Virus record (IMG/VR): IMGVR_UViG_3300020457_000059
Span: 1-29,401 of that record
Strand: one strand, 5' to 3'
Length of the DNA stretch: 29,401 bases
Source: a virus
Part shown: piece after piece, positions 24,308 through 29,401 of the stretch
How positions within the stretch are numbered: position 1 is the first letter of the stretch
Layout of the letters: every line of letters starts with the position of its first letter
The notes under the pieces: generated by a model
Told to the model about the DNA's origin: nothing
Seen by the model: only the letters and a program-made list of their open reading frames with translations
Databases searched by the model: none
Made by a program: the position numbers and the translations under genes

Positions 24308-24639
24308 TCCTCATCCTCCTTTTTCTTTTTTCGCTGACCGTATGTAGTATTAAACAGTGCTGGCGAAGAAGTAGTAGTTACTGCGCCAGCCATAGCCTCT
24401 TTGAATTCTTGAAAAGATGTGCCTTTGGTATTATCCTCTATTTGGAATTTGACATCATCAGCCATAGTTAATCCTTTAGATGGCGCATTTAGTTTAGCCT
24501 TCTTTTCATCGAATAGGATTTCTTTTTCACCGTTAGAATATTTACCTAAGTTACCTTGTCTGCCAACAAAGTGAAATGCTTCGCCGTTTTTATCATGTAT
24601 TACATCGGGAAACGCTTTGATAATATCTCGCCAAGACAT
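24304..24639 (-). CDS. Tagged hypothetical protein
   Basis: The 111-residue protein starts MSWRDIIKAFPDVIHD, a full tag, behind an AGGTGATTAA ribosome site. Residues 15-50 have beta-strand character (FHFVGRQGNLGKYSNGEKEILF). The C-terminus is disordered and ends in a Lys/Glu run. No family recognised. Confidence 0.75.
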   Translation of the reverse strand: MSWRDIIKAFPDVIHDKNGEAFHFVGRQGNLGKYSNGEKEILFDEKKAKLNAPSKGLTMADDVKFQIEDNTKGTSFQEFKEAMAGAVTTTSSPALFNTTYGQRKKKKEDEE

Positions 24640-24647
24640 TTAATCAC

Positions 24648-25073
24648 CTAAATTTCAAACCCACGGATATGTGGAAAATTATCCGTTCTTGGATATACTG
24701 TTCCATAGTCGTTGAATTTATCGCCATGTTGGAATTTAACTCCATCATCTTCAAATAAAAACTTTACCTTTTTCCCATACCAACTATCACTATTTACTTG
24801 AAACTCTGCCGAATCGGCAGTTTTCTTAATTGGTGTGAATGTAAAGTCCATGTAGTCTAACGGCCCTTTTGAAAATTGTGCTAATATTTTTTCTTTAGTA
24901 TCGAATACACCCAAATCTGTATCGTACATTCTTTGTGGTTTAATCATATCTTCAAGAACGGGCATTAATCTATTACGGAAGAAGTCACCTTCTAATGCTT
25001 CATCTTGAGGAGTCATTCCTTTTGGCGGTTTTCTAAAATTAAACTCTCTTTTTAGTATATCTTGCCAAGTCAT
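24648..25073 (-). CDS. Tagged hypothetical protein
   Basis: The 141-residue protein starts MTWQDILKREFNFRKP, a full tag. The body is a mix of helix and strands with aromatic residues (FFRNRLMPVLEDMIKPQRMYD and DSWYGKKVKFLFEDDGVKF). The ribosome site is GGTGAAAAG. It probably forms a globular domain, unlike the helical small proteins around it. No known family. Confidence 0.75.
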   Translation of the reverse strand: MTWQDILKREFNFRKPPKGMTPQDEALEGDFFRNRLMPVLEDMIKPQRMYDTDLGVFDTKEKILAQFSKGPLDYMDFTFTPIKKTADSAEFQVNSDSWYGKKVKFLFEDDGVKFQHGDKFNDYGTVYPRTDNFPHIRGFEI

Positions 25074-25088
25074 TTCTTTTCACCAAAC

Positions 25089-25349
25089 CTACAATATTAA
25101 ACCTGCTTTCTCTAAATCACCAATGATTTTCCCAATGTCAATTATCGCATTATCTATTACTTTGATTCTGCGCTCAATTTCATTCATGGATATGGAATCA
25201 TTATCCGCAATCTTTTCACCGGAGTTCAATATTTTCCATTGGTAATTAAGACCTTCTTCTGCCTCACGCCCTGCATCCCTCGCTTCTCTCAATAGGCTAA
25301 TCATTGATTTATATTCAGCCGCTTTCTTAATTATATCTTCCCAAGTCAT
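25089..25349 (-). CDS. Tagged helical protein
   Basis: The 86-residue protein starts MTWEDIIKKAAEYKSM, a full tag, and is mostly coiled coil (REARDAGREAEEGL and IEKVID-like heptads near RRIKVIDNAIIDIGKIIG). Its ATG overlaps the stop of the 35-residue gene. GGTGAG is the ribosome site. Function unknown. Confidence 0.75.
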   Translation of the reverse strand: MTWEDIIKKAAEYKSMISLLREARDAGREAEEGLNYQWKILNSGEKIADNDSISMNEIERRIKVIDNAIIDIGKIIGDLEKAGLIL

Positions 25350-25453
25350 TTTTTCTCACCTGTAATCAAATCCTTATTCTTTTCTTTTTCTGCCTTATCT
25401 AATTCCTTAGACTTAACATCAAACCAAGTGTCAAGTAATGTGCATCTTGTCAT
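25346..25453 (-). CDS. 35-residue microprotein coupled at both ends
   Basis: This short gene reads MTRCTLLDTWFDVKSK and continues as a charged helix ending DLITGEKK. Its ATG overlaps the stop of the preceding gene (ATGA) and its own stop overlaps the next ATG (ATGA). Such paired 4-bp overlaps are the normal joints in this operon, so a real translated gene is likely. It may also serve simply to carry ribosomes across. It has a Trp but no tag. Confidence 0.6.
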   Translation of the reverse strand: MTRCTLLDTWFDVKSKELDKAEKEKNKDLITGEKK

Positions 25454-25779
25454 TCTTCCACCACAAATCCTAATTCTTCTATTTCATCGTCATTATTTGG
25501 GTGGATGGAATAGTATGAATTTGGGCCACTCTTAATGCCCTTATCAACCATAAGAAGTTTATGAAGTTTAGAACCTTCTTTTAGGTTATTAGATAATACA
25601 CTATATCCGTGTTCTTCTTCATATTCTATATTTGCATACTCCCCTGTTTTCGGGTCTTTAATCGTAAAATACCCTCCTTCAAAGTTTCTGGCAAAATCTT
25701 CAACGATTTGGTCGCTTCTTTTGCCATATGTTTCTTCCATATCCGATGCGTCGCCTTTCAATATTTTTTTCCATGTCAT
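25450..25779 (-). CDS. Tagged hypothetical protein
   Basis: From ATG 25779 the protein has 109 residues and begins MTWKKILKGDASDMEE. The longer frame adds 11 residues covering the ribosome site GGAAATGATT and is rejected. The body contains a beta segment (EGGYFTIKDPKTGEYANIEYEE) and ends with an acidic stretch. No family recognised. Confidence 0.72.
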   Translation of the reverse strand: MTWKKILKGDASDMEETYGKRSDQIVEDFARNFEGGYFTIKDPKTGEYANIEYEEEHGYSVLSNNLKEGSKLHKLLMVDKGIKSGPNSYYSIHPNNDDEIEELGFVVEE

Positions 25780-25792
25780 ATTAATCATTTCC

Positions 25793-26068
25793 TTATGCGT
25801 TATCTTCTCCAAAGTTTAATCCGAAATCTTTTGCGTTTGTTGCTAATTTATTTATTCTATCTGCTAATTCATTAATTTCCGCCCACATTTCATTAATCTC
25901 ATTTTGCAATTCAATAATTTTATCCATGTCGTTAAAGGTGGCTTTATTTTTTAGCACAAGTAATTCATACTGTTTTTCTTCTAACTCCCCTGCTTTTTTT
26001 TCTAATTCTTTAATTAGTTGTTCGAGCAAAGTATCTTTCTTCAGAATGTCCTCCCAAATATTAATCAC
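25793..26068 (-). CDS. Tagged coiled-coil protein with irregular start codon
   Basis: The 91-residue frame starts at GTG 26068 and reads MINIWEDILKKDTLLEQ. In the neighbours the equivalent GGTGATTAAT is the ribosome site, followed by ATG-ACA-TGG. Here the sequence runs GGTGATTAATATT-TGG, so the ATG-ACA pair is lost and either the GTG or an ATT (26059) must start translation. The IWEDILKK tag is intact. The body is a long coiled coil. Reading with GTG is the safer choice, and the stop overlaps the previous gene frame. Confidence 0.65.
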   Translation of the reverse strand: MINIWEDILKKDTLLEQLIKELEKKAGELEEKQYELLVLKNKATFNDMDKIIELQNEINEMWAEINELADRINKLATNAKDFGLNFGEDNA

Positions 26069-26280
26069 CTTTCAAATCTCGAACCCCATAATCTATCAAC
26101 TCGGTTTTCTTCTGCTATTTCGCCATGTATCATTTCTATTTCCATAAGTGCATTTTTTATGAGTTGTTCTAAATCTCTGCTTTTAATTTTCTTTTCTTTT
26201 TGGAAATCAAAAATAATTCTTACTAATTCCATCATATCAGATTCATTTACTTGTTTCCTAATATCATCTTTCCATGTCAT
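26065..26280 (-). CDS. Tagged small helical protein
   Basis: From ATG 26280 the protein has 71 residues and begins MTWKDDIRKQVNESDM. Its first 27 nt are identical to those of the gene at 26991-27182. The ATG follows a GGTGATTAAT ribosome site, which decides against the in-frame GTG. The body is two amphipathic helices. Function unknown. Confidence 0.72.
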   Translation of the reverse strand: MTWKDDIRKQVNESDMMELVRIIFDFQKEKKIKSRDLEQLIKNALMEIEMIHGEIAEENRVDRLWGSRFER

Positions 26281-26296
26281 ATTAATCACCTTGTTA

Positions 26297-26641
26297 TCAA
26301 AGGGTGATTACTCCCTCAAATTTAATTGTACCATCATCATGAATTTCGACTTTATGAGCCTCATATTCCTTTTTCAGAAATTGTATTATATCTAAGTTGC
26401 TGAGTCCACTATTTTTCATTTTTCTAATGTAATCTGCTACTTCCTTAACATTAATAGTATAAATATCCGCAGAAGGTTTCTCTCGTATCATTTCTTGGAG
26501 TTCATCATCAAGGTAATCTTCTAAAATCTCAGGAAATTCAGCCATCAGTTTCTTTCTTCGTGCGTTTAATTCGTCGTGCCTTCTATGCTGTGCATCACCT
26601 ATACTGAAGGGCGCTTTTCTTAGTGTATTTTTCCATGTCAT
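26297..26641 (-). CDS. Tagged hypothetical protein
   Basis: The 114-residue protein starts at ATG 26641, MTWKNTLRKAPFSIGD, a slightly degenerate tag. A basic helical segment (RHDELNARRKKLMAEFPEI) is followed by acidic helices and a strand-like end (YEAHKVEIHDDGTIKFEG). The ribosome site is GGTGATTATT. No known domain. Confidence 0.72.
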   Translation of the reverse strand: MTWKNTLRKAPFSIGDAQHRRHDELNARRKKLMAEFPEILEDYLDDELQEMIREKPSADIYTINVKEVADYIRKMKNSGLSNLDIIQFLKKEYEAHKVEIHDDGTIKFEGVITL

Positions 26642-26646
26642 AATAA

Positions 26647-26985
26647 TCACCTTCTTGAACCCAGATAAACTCTTGCTTCGTCATAACTAATCTCGCCTTC
26701 TCTTAATCTTCTCATAAGTTCTTGGTCGTAGGTTACTCCCTCATCTTCTTCATCATCTTCAGGATATTCTAATTCTTCGCCCATCTTTTCTAATAGTTCA
26801 ATAACAGGAGGGAGGAAGTTAATAGCATAATCTATACTATATTTCTTACCGTCTTTGTCATAGAAGCCTTTTTTGGCTATACCTGCTAATAAGGAATGAA
26901 CAGTTTTTACACTATTTTTAGCCCTTACAACTTCTTGCTTTCTATTAGGTTCAACTTGTTTTTTAATTTCATCTTTCCATGTCAT
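26647..26985 (-). CDS. Tagged hypothetical protein
   Basis: The 112-residue protein starts at ATG 26985, MTWKDEIKKQVEPNRKQ. Residues 25-60 are basic and helical with a short beta hairpin (GFYDKDGKKYSID), followed by an acidic stretch (EYPEDDEEDEG) and a final helix ending LGSRR. The ribosome site is GGTGATTATT. No family recognised. Confidence 0.72.
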   Translation of the reverse strand: MTWKDEIKKQVEPNRKQEVVRAKNSVKTVHSLLAGIAKKGFYDKDGKKYSIDYAINFLPPVIELLEKMGEELEYPEDDEEDEGVTYDQELMRRLREGEISYDEARVYLGSRR

Positions 26986-26990
26986 AATAA

Positions 26991-27182
26991 TCACCTTTTA
27001 TGGTAGGATACATATATATTGTATTTTTCTAAGTATTCAGCCACTATGCCTTGAAATTCTCTTAATGCTTTATCCTCAGATTCTAAATCTTTTTTAAGTA
27101 AATTAAAAGCCCTACTAACCAAATCTTCTGCTTGCCCTATTGAAAAACTAATGTCTTTCCTAATATCATCTTTCCATGTCAT
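26991..27182 (-). CDS. Tagged small helical protein
   Basis: The 63-residue protein starts at ATG 27182, MTWKDDIRKDISFSIG, an almost exact copy of the start of the gene at 26065-26280, including 27 identical nucleotides. The ribosome site is weak (GGAATTGATGATT). The body is one or two helices ending KYNIYVSYHKR. It appears to be a paralogue of, or a product of recombination with, that gene. Confidence 0.7.
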   Translation of the reverse strand: MTWKDDIRKDISFSIGQAEDLVSRAFNLLKKDLESEDKALREFQGIVAEYLEKYNIYVSYHKR

Positions 27183-27227
27183 AATCATCAATTCCTGTTA
27201 TTTGTTTATAATGAAGTAAAATTTCCC

Positions 27228-27253
27228 AAAAAAAATTGTGGCGGATTTTTTTT
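27228..27253. repeat. A-tract/GTGGCGGA/T-tract repeat, copy 1
   Basis: The plus strand has eight A, then TTGTGGCGGA, then eight T. A near-identical element lies 240 bp away. Read on the minus strand it follows the stop of the gene at 27253 and supplies a run of eight T, which could end or pause archaeal transcription. Confidence 0.5.
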
Positions 27254-27471
27254 CAGTAGCCTTTTATGCGTGTTAAAATATCACTTAATTTATCAATACA
27301 ATAAGCCAACAGTTTGGGCCTTCTAAGTGCATCGCTATCTTCGGAGGCTATACTGATGTTTTCGCACAAATCTTGTATTTCCTCAGCCATACTTTCAACA
27401 CTGTCTGTTGGATTGTATCTTCTATAATCATAGTCCTCTTCTTCTTTCTTTATTTCTTCTTTCCATGTCAT
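27253..27471 (-). CDS. Tagged small acidic protein
   Basis: The ATG at 27471 gives 72 residues beginning MTWKEEIKKEEEDYDYRR. The ATG nine bases upstream overlaps the ribosome site GAGATGAT and is less likely. The body is helical and acidic with Leu/Ile heptads and two Cys. It is the second gene of the long leftward array. No domain recognised. Confidence 0.7.
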   Translation of the reverse strand: MTWKEEIKKEEEDYDYRRYNPTDSVESMAEEIQDLCENISIASEDSDALRRPKLLAYCIDKLSDILTRIKGY

Positions 27472-27492
27472 CTTAATCATCTCTTTTTTCTC

Positions 27493-27515
27493 AAAAAATG
27501 TGGTGGAATTTTTTT
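27493..27515. repeat. A-tract/GTGGTGGA/T-tract repeat, copy 2
   Basis: The plus strand has six A, then TGTGGTGGAA, then seven T. It shares the core GTGGYGGA between an A-run and a T-run with copy 1. It lies 22 nt upstream of the start of the tagged gene at 27471. A possible hairpin (GGCAC ... GCGCC) sits beside it. Confidence 0.5.
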
Positions 27516-27593
27516 GGCACTTGCGCCCGGTTTTAATTTTTAGGTTTTATATTCCCAGAATAAAAATCATATCATTTAATTATGTGGTTTTAT

Positions 27594-27821
27594 TTATTGC
27601 TTGAAATCAGTTAGTGAAGTTTGCCTGTATATTAGATTAATATATTCTGTTATTTTGGTTTTAGCATCTCTTAATTGTTTGGTAATCTTGTCTAATTTGC
27701 TATTATCAGTATCGCTTATTGGCTGCGGCGACTTTCTTTTCTGCTTAATATCGTCTATTATTTCTTTAATGTACTTATTAATATCATTCAGTATCTCTAA
27801 TGCCTCGTCACCATCGGCCAT
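27594..27821 (-). CDS. Small helical protein, first gene of the leftward array
   Basis: From ATG 27821 the protein has 75 residues and begins MADGDEALEILNDINKY. It is helical, with heptads throughout, and ends TSLTDFKQ. A TATA box 30 nt upstream fits a leaderless message, so the lack of a ribosome site is expected. It has no tag. Role unknown; a first-gene regulator is possible but unsupported. Confidence 0.62.
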   Translation of the reverse strand: MADGDEALEILNDINKYIKEIIDDIKQKRKSPQPISDTDNSKLDKITKQLRDAKTKITEYINLIYRQTSLTDFKQ

Positions 27822-27850
27822 ATCAAACAATAATGTCCAAAGTGGCTCAT

Positions 27851-27858
27851 CATATAAA
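27851..27858 (-). promoter_or_regulatory. Archaeal-type TATA box for the leftward array
   Basis: The minus strand reads TTTATATG here, 30 nt before the ATG at 27821. The spacing matches that of the TATA box at 2332-2340 (29 nt before its ATG). Both would give leaderless transcripts. The box lies in the divergent gap and may drive all or much of the long minus-strand gene array. Confidence 0.5.
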
Positions 27859-28015
27859 TGCTGCGGCTAATCTTCATGATAATTAAAGCCAAAAGTGCTA
27901 AACAAGAGCCTTTAGAACCTAATATTTGAATGAGAAGCAAAAATAAAAATTTTGAACAAAGCCATATGGTTGTGCTTTGCATAACCCTGTCTGAAAGGTA
28001 AAGCAGAGAATAAGT
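27859..28015. promoter_or_regulatory. Divergent intergenic region with CCATATGG hairpin
   Basis: This stretch separates the leftward array from the plus-strand pair. No gene is supported. It has an A/T-rich part (27938-27953) and a hairpin with arms CAAAGC (27957-27962) and GCTTTG (27974-27979) whose loop holds CCATATGG. Two relatives of this hairpin lie at the right end. Control of the plus-strand pair by this element is plausible. Confidence 0.45.
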
Positions 28016-28345
28016 ATGGCACAAATTGATATTGATGCGGCTTATGCACTGATGAATAAAATACCCTTCAAGAGAGGTAATACAGTAGTACAGGTGTTTG
28101 ATGACGGTGGAGATGGACTAACTTCTGAAATGCTATTACATGGTAATGTAATTGCGTGGGTTACACCAAGAAGCGAACAACTCTGGATTAGTCACAGTGG
28201 ATATATGACACGCACTACCAAGAACAGATTAAATGCACTACCAAATGTTCACATCGTTCAACGCAATTATATGTGGTATCTAAACGGTACTTATTGGGCT
28301 GGAACAAATCAGTACATTGGTAACGGTATTCCACAGGTATGGTGA
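28016..28345 (+). CDS. Small conserved-type viral protein of unknown function
   Basis: The 109-residue protein begins MAQIDIDAAYALMNKIPFKRGN. Segments MLLHGNVIAWVTP, LWISHSGYMTRTTKNRLNAL, HIVQRNYMWYLNG and TYWAGTNQYIGNG resemble a common short protein family seen in marine tailed phages, recalled from memory, with no assigned function. It is beta-rich and aromatic. The ribosome site is weak. It lies on the opposite strand to the structural genes, with its own upstream hairpin, and is followed by a coupled gene. Confidence 0.75.
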   Translation: MAQIDIDAAYALMNKIPFKRGNTVVQVFDDGGDGLTSEMLLHGNVIAWVTPRSEQLWISHSGYMTRTTKNRLNALPNVHIVQRNYMWYLNGTYWAGTNQYIGNGIPQVW

Positions 28346-28350
28346 TTAAA

Positions 28351-28572
28351 ATGACACAAAGAAGAGATGAAAGAGTGCGCTGGATTTTGAATCAAATAAA
28401 AGGAGAGGAAAGTAATGACATTCTTAATGCCATGCGCTTTTCATGCGTTCTATATTTAGGAGAAGATGAAATAGAAGATAATAAGGACAAATATTGGACT
28501 GCTATTAGAATAATCGGTAGCAGACACGGCTATTCACATTGGCCCGTTTGGAAGAAGGGCTGGAAGCCTTAA
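28351..28572 (+). CDS. Small hypothetical protein
   Basis: From ATG 28351 the protein has 73 residues and begins MTQRRDERVRWILNQ. The preceding GGTGATTAAA is the ribosome site and overlaps the stop of the upstream gene, so the ATG at 28339 is rejected. The protein is helical with a Trp/His-rich end (HGYSHWPVWKKGWKP). No known domain. The structured element starts 14 bp after its stop. Confidence 0.65.
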   Translation: MTQRRDERVRWILNQIKGEESNDILNAMRFSCVLYLGEDEIEDNKDKYWTAIRIIGSRHGYSHWPVWKKGWKP

Positions 28573-28585
28573 AAATGATATTCCA

Positions 28586-28700
28586 CCACCCACTATAATA
28601 GAATCCTGTTCAGAGAGTTTGATACGGGTAGTAAACAATTGGAACTTGACTCCTAAGAAGCACTTAGGAGGGGGATTGTTGAATCTATTGTAGTGGGTGG
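28586..28700 (+). ncRNA. Nested three-stem structured element (candidate RNA)
   Basis: Three nested inverted repeats are visible. The outer arms, 28586-28602 and 28684-28700, pair over 17 positions with a single mismatch that is a G-U wobble in plus-strand RNA. The middle arms are AACAAT (28634-28639) and ATTGTT (28675-28680). The inner hairpin is CTCCTAAG (28650-28657) with CTTAGGAG (28663-28670) and a 5-nt loop. No tRNA signature is present. The wobble favours RNA on the plus strand over a DNA cruciform. It could be a 3' element of the small gene pair or the first domain of a larger RNA. Confidence 0.55.
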
Positions 28701-29401
28701 CCCAATAGGGAGTTTATTTCATTGACAAAGCCACTACCATATGGTTTTAACTTTGTAACAGTGAAACGAACCCTAATGAGACGCCCCGTACTCCATGCAC
28801 CCGTATTACAGCCCTGTGGTTCACACTTTGTCACCATGGCTCAAAAGTGCTACTACATTCATATCGGTCTTACAACGCGTGTTTCCGGTTTGTCCCACTA
28901 TGGTTTTATGGCCACTAATCGCCATAGGAATATAATGAGTGACATAGGAGATTGGCTACTCCTAATACGGATGGAATTGGGTTCCACTCACTTTGATAAC
29001 TTTCTAGTTTCAGAAAGCCCGTATACAATTGTTATCCAAGCCAACAGTTAATCGACTCCCCTTTTGAGGTTTAAGGACTTTCATCAGAGCCACTTACGCT
29101 ACGCAATTGCGCTTTGTAAATGGGTGATGTCGCACCACACGAAACAATTTACCTTACCCCGCTATCAAAGGGGCATTCGGTCAATGTCTGCCGGATTAAT
29201 TACTTCCAGCAATAATAACAGTGACCGCAGGTATAGGGTTGTACCATTTCATTATTCAAAGTTATTACAACCATATGGTTGCTTTGTAATTTACTTGCCC
29301 CATTAGTGGGGTTCCACGCATCCAAATGATACACAGAACCCCACAGAACTACCACACTTAGCACACAATAAGGTCATTGCTTGACCCCCTGTTGAACATG
29401 A
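28701..29401 (+). other. Non-coding, hairpin-dense region to window edge
   Basis: No convincing gene is seen in these 700 bp. Visible paired arms (plus strand) include 28725-28730/28751-28756, 28824-28829/28844-28849, 28898-28903/28922-28927, 28936-28940/28986-28990 enclosing 28945-28950/28959-28964 and 28973-28976/28982-28985, 28995-29000/29031-29036 enclosing 29001-29005/29012-29016, 29116-29121/29147-29152 enclosing 29123-29126/29133-29136, 29157-29160/29170-29173, 29178-29183/29222-29227, 29237-29242/29267-29272, 29264-29270/29284-29290, 29298-29301/29308-29311, 29306-29314/29336-29344 (9 bp) and 29372-29376/29382-29386. Some are mutually exclusive. Short stems alone are weak evidence; their density and nesting are what stands out. 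Confidence 0.5.

Larger units (their letters stand above)
26254..27182 (-). repeat. 27-nt exact direct repeat at two tagged gene starts
   Basis: The copies are at 26254-26280 and 27156-27182, each covering the first nine codons of a tagged gene (MTWKDDIRK). The genes differ after the repeat. Three neighbouring genes have closely related starts, including the GGTGATT ribosome site. Confidence 0.85.
27962..29280. repeat. Three dispersed CCATATGGTT hairpin copies
   Basis: Exact CCATATGGTT occurs at 27962-27971, 28737-28746 and 29271-29280. Each is followed within 1-4 nt by CTTTG and preceded within 0-6 nt by CAAAG or ACAA, so each is a palindrome inside a larger hairpin. One copy precedes the plus-strand gene pair and two lie in the non-coding region. 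Confidence 0.6.

Noticed and set aside
26641-26994. Longer N-termini (MIIMTWK, MINMTWK) for the tagged genes
   Set aside because: The extra start codon is usually the GTG inside the GGTGATT ribosome site. The inner ATG is at proper distance and gives a tag consistent with the other genes.
21939-27471. The tag as a purely DNA- or RNA-level regulatory element at gene starts
   Set aside because: Codons vary between genes while the residues are kept, and a similar peptide appears at two C-termini, which fits protein-level selection. A secondary role of the DNA repeats in recombination remains possible.
27797-28024. A 75-codon minus-strand frame in the divergent gap
   Set aside because: It overlaps the TATA box, the start of the gene at 27821 and the start of the plus-strand gene, and has no ribosome site. 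Its hydrophobic composition looks accidental.
28586-28700. A tRNA in the nested structure
   Set aside because: There is no T-loop GTTCRA sequence, no 7-bp acceptor arm with the right spacing and no anticodon arm layout.
28722-29051. A 109-codon plus-strand frame in the right-end region
   Set aside because: The translation is rich in His, Cys and Met and poor in charged residues, unlike all other genes here. It has no ribosome site and is crossed by several hairpins.
27228-29280. A CRISPR array from the repeated motifs
   Set aside because: The repeats are short, few and irregularly spaced, and no spacers of uniform length exist.
29064-29306. An 80-codon plus-strand frame near the right edge
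   Set aside because: Same reasons as the previous frame: unusual composition, no ribosome site and overlapping paired arms. It ends inside the alternative hairpins.

Overview
This AT-rich window is most likely the head and packaging half of a tailed (HK97-fold, Caudoviricetes-like) virus genome, probably infecting an archaeon. The viral assignment rests on a textbook terminase large subunit, a portal, a prohead protease and the start of a major capsid protein, all on the minus strand in the usual order. The archaeal assignment is an inference. Two TATA boxes (TTTATATA, TTTATATG) sit 29-30 nt upstream of start codons, strong GGAGGTGAT-type ribosome sites are used throughout, and a LAGLIDADG nuclease domain and an archaeal-style ATP-dependent DNA ligase are present. 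A marine archaeal host is plausible, but the sequence does not settle it.

Layout. From 27.8 kb leftward to position 1 runs one nearly continuous minus-strand array of about 40 tightly packed genes, many joined by ATGA, GTGA or TTGA start/stop overlaps. The right part (27.5-24.3 kb) holds small proteins. Next come a candidate small terminase subunit (22.9 kb), more small proteins, two very large proteins of unknown function (17.9-20.3 and 15.1-17.9 kb) and a cluster of small basic, Cys-rich or EF-hand proteins (13.6-15.1 kb). Then follow TerL, a LAGLIDADG-domain protein, the portal, several helical proteins, a 953-residue ligase, the protease with a scaffold-like tail, and the capsid protein, which is cut by the window edge. 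A divergent 195-bp gap separates this array from two small plus-strand genes (28.0-28.6 kb). About 830 bp of hairpin-dense, apparently non-coding DNA follows to the right edge.

The most interesting signal is a short peptide tag. About 23 otherwise unrelated proteins begin with the same roughly 9-residue amphipathic sequence, M-[ST]-W-x-[DE]-[ID]-[IL]-[KR]-[KR]. Two more, the protease/scaffold and a small coiled-coil protein, end with a similar sequence (M-[DE]-W-[SN]-[DE]-I-H-K-M-V). TerL, the TerS candidate, portal, capsid and ligase lack it. The best analogy is the capsid-targeting sequence of phage T4 internal proteins. The proposal is that these proteins are cargo loaded into the prohead through a common docking peptide. 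The junction DNA carrying the tag is itself duplicated (30-nt and 27-nt exact repeats), which suggests that tagged genes spread as cassettes.

The second interesting signal is the right-end region. It opens with a nested three-stem element containing a 17-bp arm with one G-U pair and continues as a chain of hairpins. Three copies of a CCATATGGTT hairpin lie in and around it. A large structured viral RNA or a replication/packaging locus are the leading explanations.
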